A stretch of 64,000 bases of DNA from NCBI RefSeq assembly GCF_001440345.1, contig NZ_LJYX01000017.1, positions 558,001 to 622,000 on the forward strand, read 5' to 3'. Below the pieces are notes generated by a model, which worked only from the letters and a program-made list of their open reading frames with translations, searched no databases and was not told the origin of the DNA. Of the stretch, positions 18,668-27,621 are shown piece after piece (the stretch's first letter is position 1; every line of letters starts with the position of its first letter). A program made the position numbers and the translations under genes. Origin of the DNA: Colwellia sp. TT2012. Its GTDB lineage: Bacteria; Pseudomonadota; Gammaproteobacteria; Enterobacterales; Alteromonadaceae.

Positions 18668-18712
18668 AAGCTAGGTAAAATTCCTTTTCAGGACGCCTGA
18701 GGAAAATAGCGA
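18668..18712 (-). other. Intercistronic hairpin between DUF2149 and CobN-like genes
   Basis: On the minus strand TTCCTCAGG, loop CGT, then CCTGAAAAGGAA form a 9-bp stem with a 2-nt bulge, followed by TTTTA. It sits in the 127-nt gap between the two genes and could partly terminate transcription or protect the upstream mRNA. Confidence 0.4.
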
Positions 18713-18726
18713 CTTAACTAACTCAA

Positions 18727-19086
18727 CTAATCCCTCGTTGGCTTAGTTGCTACTGACATGGCCTCAGTTTGTGCTTTAACACCTTCAGGTACATAAATAA
18801 AACTACCATCAGCCATTTTATAAGCAACACCGGCTCGCACACCTTCACCTGAGCCGACTTTTCCAGTAGATTTGTATTGTTTAATTTCTTTGCCTTTTTT
18901 AACAATCACTTCCATATTTGGCTTACCTGGATTTTTTATCACGGTAACATCATCACTGGAAAAGGTGCTCAAGGGATTTTGTGCTAACGCAATTAACAAG
19001 GCAGTAATGATGACCAAGAACACATCAATCAAGTTAACCGCGCTAAGAATGGGGTTTAGCTCTTCATCTTCATCAAGAAAGCGCAT
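18727..19086 (-). CDS. DUF2149 family protein (ExbD/HmuV-like)
   Basis: A 119-residue small inner-membrane protein. A short cytoplasmic head is followed by one transmembrane helix at about residues 14-40 (SAVNLIDVFLVIITALLIALAQ), then a periplasmic tail with GKVGSGEGVRAGVAYKMADGSFIYVPEG. The conserved Asp near the start of the helix mirrors the proton-path Asp of ExbD, so it probably forms the energy-transducing partner of the ExbB-like subunit. Its start overlaps the stop of the ExbB-like gene (TAATG), indicating coupled translation. DUF2149 genes commonly sit beside CobN-like and TonB receptor genes, as here. The exact role is inferred. Confidence 0.82.
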   Translation of the reverse strand: MRFLDEDEELNPILSAVNLIDVFLVIITALLIALAQNPLSTFSSDDVTVIKNPGKPNMEVIVKKGKEIKQYKSTGKVGSGEGVRAGVAYKMADGSFIYVPEGVKAQTEAMSVATKPTRD

Positions 19087-19625
19087 TATGCCTGACCTTT
19101 AATTTTTCTAATGTTAATTAATTCAACCGCACACCAGCGTTTTTTCACCGAGGCCGGCCAAAACGTTAACGATGAAATCACCATGCCCCAAATAACGGCG
19201 GCAAAAGCAATGATCAAATTTTCACTAATGCCTTGGATATTGCCATCAGCCAATGCTTGTAGTGCTGGCCCCATGGGAATCATGGTGGCAATCAAGCCTA
19301 ACATTGGCGCAATTCGAGTCACTATACGCAGGTTTTCTAATTGCTTTAGCGCCACCACTTCCAATTCATCTTCACTGGCTTGAGGGTTATTAATAAAATA
19401 GTTATGGATGGGATAACCATTATGTGTGGTCACCTTCGGTAGGGCTGCTTGGGAAATCTGGCGTACATAAGCCAGTTTGTTTTGTTTTCTCACTAAGTAC
19501 TGTGAGAAAAATCGTCCTAATGCGTATATGGCGTAAACGACTAAAGAACAGATTAAAATAATAACAGGCGTCATCAATAGTTCTGATGTTTGTGCCATGG
19601 TTATTTCTAAAGAATGAATATTCAC
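19086..19625 (-). CDS. MotA/TolQ/ExbB proton-channel family protein (HmuU-like)
   Basis: 180 residues with three hydrophobic helices: one near the N-terminus (LMTPVIILICSLVVYAIYALG), one at VTRIAPMLGLIATMIPMGPAL and one at LIIAFAAVIWGMVISSLTFWP. The last two carry the TolQ/ExbB channel pattern. The frame is open to 19745, but GTG at 19625 has a GAGG ribosome site 11 nt upstream (19637-19640) and gives a normal N-terminus. ATG 19598 is another option. The longer start would place the Fur-like site inside the gene. With the DUF2149 protein it should form a proton-driven motor serving the adjacent TonB receptor or the periplasmic chelatase. Confidence 0.85.
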   Translation of the reverse strand: MNIHSLEITMAQTSELLMTPVIILICSLVVYAIYALGRFFSQYLVRKQNKLAYVRQISQAALPKVTTHNGYPIHNYFINNPQASEDELEVVALKQLENLRIVTRIAPMLGLIATMIPMGPALQALADGNIQGISENLIIAFAAVIWGMVISSLTFWPASVKKRWCAVELINIRKIKGQA

Positions 19626-19687
19626 TGTGCTAATTACCTCGTAAAAATTAAGCCCAACGATTGTACAACTCCCCGAATGACTTATCA

Positions 19688-19706
19688 AATAGTAATTATT
19701 ATCATT
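19688..19706. promoter_or_regulatory. Putative Fur box in the divergent promoter region
   Basis: AATAGTAATTATTATCATT matches 12 of 19 bases of the classical Fur consensus. It lies in the 258-bp gap between the ExbB-like gene and the TonB receptor, so both could be iron-repressed. AT-rich DNA makes chance matches fairly common. Confidence 0.5.
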
Positions 19707-19883
19707 TAGGTTTACATTTGCATTTGTGCTCTGTATGGTACTCACAAAATTAATAAGCAGCGTCTATTTATTGCACAAAGTCACAATGGACACTTGCTGA
19801 AGTATTGCTTTTCCTGAAGCAAATTATTTACTAGATACCCCTACTTGATATCTAGGTATATCTCTTTCTAATAGGAATAAAAA

Positions 19884-22067
19884 ATGTTTATGCCCAAGCG
19901 CGCCCTCCTCGCCACTGCGATTTCCACAGCCCTTTTTGTTGCACCGTCAAGTTATGCTGAAGACAATGTCCATGCCACTGTTCATAGTGCCTTAGAAAGA
20001 ATTGTTATTAGTGGTACTAAAACAGAAAAGCCGCTAAAAGATGTTGCTGGTAGTATCTCGGTCATCACAGAGCAAGACATTGAAAGACAGCTAGTTACCG
20101 ATATGAGCCAGTTATTTAAATATGATCCCAGTGTACAAGTGACCGGCAGTATCGGCGGCGCACAAAATATTATCGTGCGTGGCATGGGTGGCGATCGTGT
20201 TTTAATGATCAAAGACGGTATGCGTATGAACGAAGGTTATGGCGCCAATGGCTTAAATGATATTGTTGGTCGTGGCTTTATTGACACCGATACTCTAAAA
20301 CAAGTGGAAGTGGCTAAAGGCGCGTATTCTTCACTTTATGGCTCAGATGCATTAGGCGGTATTATCGTCTTTACCACCAAAGATGCTGCAGATTATTTAA
20401 CGGATGGTGAAAAATTTGCCGGTACGGTTAAAGTTGGCTACACCGATGATGGTAAGCAAGGCAATTTAGGTACTACCCTAGCTTTAGCGACAGGTGACTT
20501 TGAGCAGGTACTAAACCTAACTTACCGCGACGGTGAAGAGTCACAAAACTATGCGGGTACAAGACCTTCATTAGCTATTGAATCAAGCAGTATTTTCTAT
20601 AAAGCAAAATACCATTTCAATGAAAATAGCTACCTTAGCTTTACTGCTGACATCTGGCAGCAAGAGGTTACGGGGAACGTTGCTTACGGCTTATTAGGTT
20701 ATTTTAGAGATCTTGAAGGTTATAGCATTATTGATGAAAATAGCCAAAGTCAAAAAGATAACCAATCCTTGCAATTACGCTTTCATAGTGAGACTAAAAC
20801 AGCCGTTTATGATCTGCTCAATGTCTCGCTTTATAGCAATAATACTGAACAAGAAGATGTTGAATATGGTCAGTTAGACATAAACGCTAATTATGGTTAT
20901 CCGCTGATTGAAATTCGCGATATGTACAAAACAGCGCTTTATAAACAAGAGACCCTAGGTTTTTTATCTAACGCCAGCCTAGCCCTAAATGACACTCACA
21001 CTATTGGTTATGGTTTAGATATTGAACAATCGACTTCTAGCCGTACCGAAGTGAAACTGTACTCAGTCGAAGGTACACCAAAAAAGGGTTACCCACAAGA
21101 AACAGATAAATTCCCAGAGACTGATGTTTTTCGCGCTGGTTTCTTTATAAATGACGAAATTTCGTTGTTAGATGGCAAGCTTTTATTCACCCCTGGTGCC
21201 CGTTTTGATACTTACCAAATGGATGCTAATGGCGTGCTAAAAGAAGACGGAATGCCCTACGCAGATTTTGATGAAAACCATGTTTCATTAAGCATTGGCG
21301 GCTTGTATAAATTTACCAATACCATTGCTGGCTTTGCCCAATATGGACAAGGTTTTAAAGTACCGGCTTATGATTTAGCCTACATTGAGCATGATAATTC
21401 AATGTACGGGTATAAGATTGTCCCTAGTAATGATTTAGCACCCGAAGAAAGTGATAATTTTGAAATGGGTCTACGTGGCCATACTGGCAATTTTTTATTT
21501 TCAACCGCTATATATTACAGTACGTTTGATAATTTCTTAGCAACAGAGGTTATTGGCCATGAAACTATTACCGACCCATACACAGGTCAAGATATGCGGG
21601 TAGCAATCCATCAATATCAAAATATTGACTCAGTGACGCTTAAAGGTATTGAAGCAGCGGTTCGTTATCATATCAATGATAGTTTTTCTGTCTTTGCCAA
21701 TGCCGCCTATCAAGACGGTAAAGATGATGAAAGTGGTGACTACCTAACCAGTATTTCTCCACTTTCAGGCATCACTGGTGTTAGTTATGAAGTAGATGAT
21801 TTATCTGCTGAGTTAATTGTTAACTGGGCTGACCGCATGGAAAAAGTGAATGTAGGCCATACTGAAGTTGCCGGTTATGGCACGGTTGACTTCTTAACTA
21901 GCTATCAAGTTACTGATGAATTAAGAGTCAACCTAGCGATAACCAATATCACTGACAAAGAGTATGTTAAATACTTAAATGGCGCTGGCCATAAAGATAC
22001 TGCGACTTTATCAGAGGTTACTGAAGCTGGACGTAGCTTCTCCGCATCAATGCGTTATGATTTCTAG
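19884..22067 (+). CDS. TonB-dependent receptor, probable haem/metallo-tetrapyrrole type (HmuR-like)
   Basis: 727 residues: signal peptide (cleavage near SSYAEDN, residue 25), TonB-box-like RIVISGT near 39, plug domain to about 165 (VRGMGGDRVLMIKDGMRMNEG, YGSDALGGIIVFTTK) and a 22-strand-type barrel ending in RSFSASMRYDF. The fold resembles haem/haemoglobin receptors. The usual FRAP and NPNL haem-receptor boxes are replaced by GFKVPAYDLAYIEHDNS and SNDLAPEESDNFEMG. AGGA 7 nt before ATG 19884 is the ribosome site. It is divergent from the ExbB-like/DUF2149/CobN-like operon with a Fur-like box in between, so it is most likely the outer-membrane entry point for the tetrapyrrole that operon processes. 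Ligand is inferred from context. Confidence 0.85.
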   Translation: MFMPKRALLATAISTALFVAPSSYAEDNVHATVHSALERIVISGTKTEKPLKDVAGSISVITEQDIERQLVTDMSQLFKYDPSVQVTGSIGGAQNIIVRGMGGDRVLMIKDGMRMNEGYGANGLNDIVGRGFIDTDTLKQVEVAKGAYSSLYGSDALGGIIVFTTKDAADYLTDGEKFAGTVKVGYTDDGKQGNLGTTLALATGDFEQVLNLTYRDGEESQNYAGTRPSLAIESSSIFYKAKYHFNENSYLSFTADIWQQEVTGNVAYGLLGYFRDLEGYSIIDENSQSQKDNQSLQLRFHSETKTAVYDLLNVSLYSNNTEQEDVEYGQLDINANYGYPLIEIRDMYKTALYKQETLGFLSNASLALNDTHTIGYGLDIEQSTSSRTEVKLYSVEGTPKKGYPQETDKFPETDVFRAGFFINDEISLLDGKLLFTPGARFDTYQMDANGVLKEDGMPYADFDENHVSLSIGGLYKFTNTIAGFAQYGQGFKVPAYDLAYIEHDNSMYGYKIVPSNDLAPEESDNFEMGLRGHTGNFLFSTAIYYSTFDNFLATEVIGHETITDPYTGQDMRVAIHQYQNIDSVTLKGIEAAVRYHINDSFSVFANAAYQDGKDDESGDYLTSISPLSGITGVSYEVDDLSAELIVNWADRMEKVNVGHTEVAGYGTVDFLTSYQVTDELRVNLAITNITDKEYVKYLNGAGHKDTATLSEVTEAGRSFSASMRYDF

Positions 22068-22122
22068 CAATTTAATTGATATTAGTTTAGCTAATTCACT
22101 GAACTAATTTACTATGTAATAA

Positions 22123-22153
22123 ATAATGGCCGTATCATTGATACGGCCATTAT
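22123..22153 (+). terminator. Bidirectional terminator after the TonB receptor
   Basis: A 14-bp perfect stem (ATAATGGCCGTATC and complement) with a 3-nt loop sits between convergent genes. The T-run is weak. Confidence 0.75.
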
Positions 22154-22203
22154 ATCTCTTAACACAAGTTTGAACTGTATTTTAACTTTAACTACCCCAC
22201 TAG

Positions 22204-23100
22204 TTAGTGAGAGTTTTCTAGCGGAATATCCACGTGAAATATTGTTTGATAAGCTCGGTTAAAGTCTGATACATCGACTTTATCTATATATCGAATATGT
22301 GCCTGATAAAACGAGTAACTTTGATAAAGCCTTTGTAAAGCTATATTAATATCCGCAATGACTTTCTGCCCTACAGGACCTTTATGGCAAGCAACATAAC
22401 CAACAATGTAACTTGGAGAGCCAGCGATTGCTAATGACTCTAGCGTAATGTCTGTGGTAGTTCGTTTTAGTACCTTGTTAACATTGACTGGATACTCAAT
22501 GGTGTAATCTATACGATCTTTCAGCAACATTTTGACCAGTGAAGTAGTAGATTCTACACCACGTCTTATCACTAGGTTATGCTTTTCCAATGCAGTGATT
22601 TGAGTATCTAAGAAAACACCAAAAGACCGGCCATCATTGATAGCTAAAGTGTGATTCGATTTACCGGTAAATAAAGCAGCTAATGATTTTAAGCGCTGGT
22701 CATTATCAAGGGCATTCTTTGGTAATATGCTAAATCTGTCGCCTTTTTTATAATACAGACGTAAACCTAAATAGATATTAAGGGGGGAACTGTAAATATT
22801 ATCTTTTAGTCGCTCAGGGGTCTTTACCCGGTTAGGAGCACAACTGTTAGGCAGTTTTTTCAATAAGCGCGCAATACTCGGACTGTCGGAAAATTCAGTA
22901 CTAAATTGGTATTGAGGTAGGGATTTCATCAATAAGCGAGTGGTATCTATTATTGTTGAAATATGAGTATTTGTGCTTTGGGTTATCTCTACCGAGTCTT
23001 CTAAGCTGTCACTGAACCAATAAATTTTATTTTGTGCGTAGCTATTAATGCTATAACAACAATAAAACAAAAGAGTGATCGCGATTACCAAAAATTGCAT
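22204..23100 (-). CDS. Periplasmic solute-binding-protein-like protein
   Basis: 298 residues with an N-terminal signal peptide (QFLVIAITLLFYCCYSINSYAQ). The body has the features of the extracellular solute-binding family 3 fold, of the type annotated TIGR02285: IYWFSDS near residue 28, a middle segment with GLRLYYKKGDRF, and LVKMLLKDRIDYTIEYP, which corresponds to the second lobe. Two Cys (NSCAPNR and VACHKG) could pair. No permease or ATPase is adjacent, so it may be a sensor-type or orphan binding protein rather than part of an ABC importer. Ligand unknown. It is convergent with the TonB receptor and not obviously part of that system. Confidence 0.65.
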   Translation of the reverse strand: MQFLVIAITLLFYCCYSINSYAQNKIYWFSDSLEDSVEITQSTNTHISTIIDTTRLLMKSLPQYQFSTEFSDSPSIARLLKKLPNSCAPNRVKTPERLKDNIYSSPLNIYLGLRLYYKKGDRFSILPKNALDNDQRLKSLAALFTGKSNHTLAINDGRSFGVFLDTQITALEKHNLVIRRGVESTTSLVKMLLKDRIDYTIEYPVNVNKVLKRTTTDITLESLAIAGSPSYIVGYVACHKGPVGQKVIADINIALQRLYQSYSFYQAHIRYIDKVDVSDFNRAYQTIFHVDIPLENSH

Positions 23101-23297
23101 TAAAAAATAGGCCTAAACGTTTATAATAGAATTTGTCTAGCCTGATAAAGCTAACTACTTTAACAGCATAAAAAACTAATAATGAGACAATATAGCCAAA
23201 CCACATGAAGATGCAGAATTCAGCTGGAGAATTGACTGAGTAACACTCTACTACTAGCTTGGTAAACACATCAATAGAAATTAATTAAAACCTACAA

Positions 23298-23330
23298 AAA
23301 AGCCGATAATTTCATCAATAATCGGCTTTT
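23298..23330 (-). terminator. Hairpin terminator downstream of the thyA fragment
   Basis: AAAAGCCGAT (23298-23307) pairs perfectly with ATCGGCTTTT (23321-23330); a T-run follows on the minus strand. It may once have served the thyA copy now reduced to a fragment. Confidence 0.7.
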
Positions 23331-23352
23331 ATCACGCTGTCATAGTAATTAG

Positions 23353-23602
23353 CTACACTGCAAAAGGATATTTAATCGCGTCGTGACACTCATAGCCTGC
23401 TACTTTAAAATCATCCATAGTTACCCAAGTTTCAATGTCTTCTAGTGACTTTATCTCAGGGTTTATAATAAGTTTTGGCAACGCCATCGGCTGACGTTTA
23501 AGCTGTACATCTTTCATTAAAGATAACTGGTCTTCATAAATATGAGCATTAACGACCTTCTTCAATTAATCAGTAGTACCACGGTCTGATTTAGTCAATG
23601 CT
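23353..23602 (-). pseudogene. thyA fragment 1 (C-terminus joined to an internal piece)
   Basis: Codons 3-70 of the open frame 23353-23565 match the last 68 residues of the intact ThyA (28389-29240) with about 7 differences. Upstream, from about 23552 to 23602, the DNA instead resembles thyA DNA near 28853-28900, so about 260 bp of the gene is missing between them. The join falls where both sides encode a K-[IV]-V-N type word (HKIVNA and KKIVDN), suggesting deletion at microhomology. The fragment lacks the active-site Cys and cannot be functional. Confidence 0.85.
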
Positions 23603-23919
23603 CACTATTGAAAAATAACAGTATATGACCAAGTTATTTACTGCCTATTTACGAATTTATTTAAAGCTGTTTGGTAGCAAAATAATTTTCTACTAAGGTA
23701 CAACCAAGGGAAGGCATCGTCCACCGCTGAAAGATTATGGATAGATAAGGTTTACCCTTTTATTATTCACATAACTTTCACGAAGCTGTTACTTTTTGTT
23801 ACTTTTATTACACTTCATGATCATTGAAATTGCATACAATATAAAGTATATATATAGTGCGAACATTAAACGTTAATACGACCTAAAATAAATATAATAA
23901 ATACTTCTAAGGAAGAACA
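23603..23919. other. Intergenic leader of the second TonB receptor
   Basis: No gene is seen. The right part carries a good sigma-70 promoter and an AAGGAAG ribosome site. AT content is very high from 23750 on. Confidence 0.55.
23831..23859 (+). promoter_or_regulatory. Putative sigma-70 promoter of the second TonB receptor
   Basis: TTGCAT (23831-23836), a 17-nt spacer and TATAGT (23854-23859) fit the consensus and lie about 60 nt before the start codon. Confidence 0.5.
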
Positions 23920-26631
23920 ATGAGTATAACTAGAACATTTAAGCTATCGGCAATCTCTGCGGCGATGCTATCTATAGCATCAAGCATTGCCACGCCCGTT
24001 TTTGCGGCTGAAGAAGAAGAAATTGAGAAAATTATGGTTACAGGTTCACGTATAGCACGTGCTGAAATTACTTCAAGCTCACCTATTACCATAGTAACTA
24101 AAGCACAATTAACTAAGTTAGGCATTACTGACGTAAGTTCTGCCTTACGCCGTTTACCTGCTATTACTGGTAACAGTACTAATAATCAAAGTAGTTCTGG
24201 TGCTAGCAGCATTCAAACGGCAACACTGCGTGGTATTGAAGCAACCAATACTTTAGTTTTACTGAATGGCCGACGTTTGGTGGGCTCAAATGCAGATGGT
24301 CTAGTGGATCTTTCCTCAATCCCTTTTGAAGCTATTTCACAAATTGAAGTATTAAAAGATGGTGCTTCCGCTATTTATGGCTCTGATGCCATTGCCGGTG
24401 TTATTAACATTATTACTCGTAGCAACTACGAAGGTTTTGAAGTTAACGCGACTTATGGAGAATCTTCAGAAGGTGATGCACAAGAGCGAAAAGTCGGTTT
24501 TGTTATGGGTTTAAGCGCGGATAAAGGTAGCATAATGATCGCGGCTTCTAGCAGCAACAATGCAGGCTGGGAAGAAAAAGACCGCTACATGACCCAAGAT
24601 GCTAACCAGGAGTATTTAGGTGGCACTAACTCTAGGTCAGGCTATGCGCCTAATGCTAGGCTTTCTGGTTTCGGTTTAGGTGATGGAAATTGGACTGTTT
24701 TAGATGCCAACAATCCAAGTGTAGCGGTTCCATTTGATTATGATACCATGGGTTATAATTATCGCGATGCTCAATCAGGTGCCAATGATAATAAAACCAC
24801 CAGTGTTTTTGTAAGTGCTGATTACGAGTTAAGTGACGATGTATTATTCTATACAGAACTATCTTTCCATAATGGTTTTGTTCAAGGAAACCAAGCGCCG
24901 CCAGCAGTTAGTACAAGCTGGTATGGTGATAGCATTGACACCCCTAATGCATTTAAACGTTACCCAGACGGAGACGGTAATAACTTTGGTGTAGGTCCTA
25001 ACCAAAAATATAACCCGTTTGGTGCTGCTGGTAATGTCGATCGCCGTTTTAGTGAATATGGCTCTCGTATCTACAAAACAGATAACACCATTCAACGTTA
25101 TACCCTTGGTTTACAGGGTACTGTTTTTGAAGAGTTTGATTGGGAACTAAGTTTTTCAAGTCAATCTGCTGAGTTAATTACTCGAGGCGGTGCTCAACCA
25201 TCAATTAATCAAATTGAGCGGGCTTTGTCTGATGAATGTGAAACAGCGGCAGATCCTACTTGTGTAGCCTTAAATGTATTTGGCCCTGAAGGCTCTATTA
25301 CGCCTAAAATGTTAGACTTCATTAATACTACGGCTCCTGTAGTGACTAATAAAAATGATTTAATGTTTATGCAAGCACATATTTCTGGCCCTGTGATGTC
25401 ACTGCCATCGGGTGATTTGATGTTCTCAACAGGTGTTGAATATCGCGAAGATCAATTATCTTTGGAAGTAGATCAGGCACAACGTACGGCAACATTTGAC
25501 GTATCTTGGGGTGGTTCAAGTACGCCAGTAATTTCTCCAGTGCGTGAAATTACTGAAGTTTATTTAGAGCTAGCAATTCCTGTACTTGATAATTTAGACG
25601 TTGAACTTGCAGTTCGTTACAGTGACTATAGTGATATTAACGAAAGTACCACTAATCCTAAGTTTGGTATCAGCTACAGACCACTTGATATGTTAAAACT
25701 ACGTGCAAGTTACAGCACAGGTTTCCGTGCACCAACAATGGCACAAATGTATCAAGGCAGAACATCAAGTATTAATACTAATATTTATGATCCTTGTAAT
25801 CCAAATAATGAGGCTAACTTTAGCTCAACAAATTCTGATTGTGTTGCTCTTGGCTTAGATCCAGCGTTGAGTAAAAACACACTATTAAGTAACGATATTA
25901 TTGGTGGTGGTAATCCAGATTTAAAACCTGAAGAAGCTGAAAACGTGACTTTAGGTTTGGTTGTAGAGCCAATGGATAACTTATCATTTACCCTTGATTA
26001 TTTTTCTATTGAGCAAACTGATGTAGTATTTGGTAGCTCTCGTTATGTAATTGATCAAAACTTAATAGGTAACCCAACTTATTCAGGTGATGTACTTCGT
26101 ACCAATAATGGTACTGGCTATATTCAAACGGTATTCTCACCACAAAATAATATTGCAGCTCGTAACATTGCTGGTTTTGATTTTAATGTTAATTACATGT
26201 TAGAAACTGAGTTTGGTGAATGGCGCATAAACTTTGATACCACAATGATGAGTAAGTTTGAAGTTCAAGATACTAGTGCTTCAGACTTTAGAGACATTGT
26301 TGGTACTTACGATTCAGCCTTCGGCAGCCTACCAGAATATAAAGCCAATTTACAAATTGATTGGTCAATGGGTAATTACCGCGCAACATGGGATGCTAAC
26401 TACAATTCTGAAATTGAAGCGTCTGAAGATGATGTAATGTCAGCAACAGTATTCCATAACATGCAAGTAGGTTACTTTATAGAAGGTATTGGTACCGATG
26501 TACATCTTGGTATTCAAAATATCTTTGATAAAGAGCCACCATTCTTAATGGCTAATGGTACCGCTACTGATGATAATCTTTACTCATTCCGTGGTAGATT
26601 CCTTTACATGGGTGTGAAAAAAGAGTTTTAA
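23920..26631 (+). CDS. TonB-dependent receptor, large peptide/carbohydrate-type
   Basis: 903 residues: signal peptide ending PVFAAEEE (about residue 30), TonB-box-like KIMVTGSRI, a plug with TLRGIEATNTLVLLNGRRLVGS and LKDGASAIYGSDAIAGVINIITR, and a long barrel ending GRFLYMGVKKEF. NPDLKPEEAENVTLG and YSTGFRAPTMAQMYQGRTS are typical of the large receptors expanded in Alteromonadales and Xanthomonas for nutrients other than siderophores. Two short Cys pairs in extracellular loops (DECETAADPTC, DPCNPNN...SDC) are likely disulfides. AAGGAAG precedes ATG 23920. It is followed by an exported cyclophilin and a decayed S9 peptidase, so an imported peptide ligand is plausible. No Fur box is evident. 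Confidence 0.88.
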   Translation: MSITRTFKLSAISAAMLSIASSIATPVFAAEEEEIEKIMVTGSRIARAEITSSSPITIVTKAQLTKLGITDVSSALRRLPAITGNSTNNQSSSGASSIQTATLRGIEATNTLVLLNGRRLVGSNADGLVDLSSIPFEAISQIEVLKDGASAIYGSDAIAGVINIITRSNYEGFEVNATYGESSEGDAQERKVGFVMGLSADKGSIMIAASSSNNAGWEEKDRYMTQDANQEYLGGTNSRSGYAPNARLSGFGLGDGNWTVLDANNPSVAVPFDYDTMGYNYRDAQSGANDNKTTSVFVSADYELSDDVLFYTELSFHNGFVQGNQAPPAVSTSWYGDSIDTPNAFKRYPDGDGNNFGVGPNQKYNPFGAAGNVDRRFSEYGSRIYKTDNTIQRYTLGLQGTVFEEFDWELSFSSQSAELITRGGAQPSINQIERALSDECETAADPTCVALNVFGPEGSITPKMLDFINTTAPVVTNKNDLMFMQAHISGPVMSLPSGDLMFSTGVEYREDQLSLEVDQAQRTATFDVSWGGSSTPVISPVREITEVYLELAIPVLDNLDVELAVRYSDYSDINESTTNPKFGISYRPLDMLKLRASYSTGFRAPTMAQMYQGRTSSINTNIYDPCNPNNEANFSSTNSDCVALGLDPALSKNTLLSNDIIGGGNPDLKPEEAENVTLGLVVEPMDNLSFTLDYFSIEQTDVVFGSSRYVIDQNLIGNPTYSGDVLRTNNGTGYIQTVFSPQNNIAARNIAGFDFNVNYMLETEFGEWRINFDTTMMSKFEVQDTSASDFRDIVGTYDSAFGSLPEYKANLQIDWSMGNYRATWDANYNSEIEASEDDVMSATVFHNMQVGYFIEGIGTDVHLGIQNIFDKEPPFLMANGTATDDNLYSFRGRFLYMGVKKEF

Positions 26632-26686
26632 TGATATAGGGTCTTCATAGAGACCCTTAGAGTTAATAAAATTAACAATTTTTAGC

Positions 26687-26716
26687 AAAGCCACACTTTT
26701 TATCCAGTGTGGCTTT
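26687..26716 (+). terminator. Terminator after the second TonB receptor
   Basis: AAAGCCACACT (26687-26697) pairs perfectly with 26706-26716 and is followed by TTTT. The cyclophilin gene starts 25 nt later, so read-through is possible. Confidence 0.82.
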
Positions 26717-26741
26717 TTTATGTTCATTAAATTAGGAATAA

Positions 26742-27620
26742 ATGATGGTGATTAAATTAAACAAGCTGATAATATTATTACTGTGCCTCTGTTTTTCAGT
26801 TAATGCAGCAGAGGTAAATAAATCACTTTATCGTACACCAAATACCGACAATCTATTATACCTAGAGCTAAATACTGGCTTGATTATTATAGAATTAAAT
26901 CCACTTTTTGCACCAAAACATGTCGCACAAATAAAAAAACTTGTTCGCGCTAATTTTTATCATGGTTTAAGTTTTTATCGCGTAATAGATGGTTTTGTTG
27001 CACAAGCAGGCACAAGTATTGATGAAGATGATGGTAGCGAAAACTTTAAAATAAGTGATAAATCTCTACAATTAAAGCTAGAGCCATGGTTGAGCAGTAT
27101 TGGCAATAAAACATTCACCTTGGTGCAATCTCCCGATTTATTTGCCTCTCAAACGGGGTTTATCGAAGGTTTTGGAGCCGCTCAAAGTAGTGGCAGTTTA
27201 CAAACTTGGTTAACCCACTGTCCAGGTGTTGTCGGCATGTCACGTAACAAAGAGCCCAATACAGCAACAACAGATTTTTACATTGTCATCGGCCAAGCAC
27301 CCAGATATTTAGATAGGATAACGACTATCTTTGGACGAGTGATATTGGGAATGGATATAGTACAAAAAATTAATCGTGGCGATAAAAACAATAATGGTGT
27401 CTTTGATTATGCTAACAATGCCACTGTAATTAAAAGCATGGTTATAGCAAGTGACTTACCAATAAACAAACAATATAGGGTTTTGATAGAGCGTACGGAC
27501 ACCGTTGCTTTTAAAAAAAAGTTACATACCAGGTTAGTACGGCCTGATAATTTTTTCTATAGAAAGCCTCCACAGGTACTTGATGTTTGCCAAGTTCCCA
27601 TCATGACCATACTACTTTAA
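26742..27620 (+). CDS. Exported cyclophilin-type peptidyl-prolyl isomerase
   Basis: 292 residues with a signal peptide (KLIILLLCLCFSVNAAE). The cyclophilin domain is read as LNTGLIIIELNPLFAPKHVAQIKKL, then FYHGLSFYRVIDGFVAQAG with the catalytic-loop F-x-R-V-I-x-G-F, then FYIVIGQAPRYLDRITTIFGRVILGMDIVQKI. It is longer than small cyclophilins, with an insertion carrying LQTWLTHCPGVVGMSRNKEP and a C-terminal extension of about 60 residues. It should catalyse proline isomerisation in the periplasm. AGGA lies before ATG 26742; the second ATG is equally possible. Its place directly after a large TonB receptor suggests handling of proline-containing imported peptides; inferred only. Confidence 0.85.
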   Translation: MMVIKLNKLIILLLCLCFSVNAAEVNKSLYRTPNTDNLLYLELNTGLIIIELNPLFAPKHVAQIKKLVRANFYHGLSFYRVIDGFVAQAGTSIDEDDGSENFKISDKSLQLKLEPWLSSIGNKTFTLVQSPDLFASQTGFIEGFGAAQSSGSLQTWLTHCPGVVGMSRNKEPNTATTDFYIVIGQAPRYLDRITTIFGRVILGMDIVQKINRGDKNNNGVFDYANNATVIKSMVIASDLPINKQYRVLIERTDTVAFKKKLHTRLVRPDNFFYRKPPQVLDVCQVPIMTILL

Positions 27621-27621
27621 A

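Noticed and set aside
18600-18726. Possible cobalamin riboswitch before the CobN-like gene
   Set aside because: No B12-box-like sequence or multi-stem layout is present and the gap is too short.
23051-23269. 72-codon minus-strand frame with hydrophobic stretches
   Set aside because: It overlaps the start of the binding-protein-like gene in another frame and lacks a ribosome site. The hydrophobicity is explained by AT-rich DNA and the shadow of the signal peptide.
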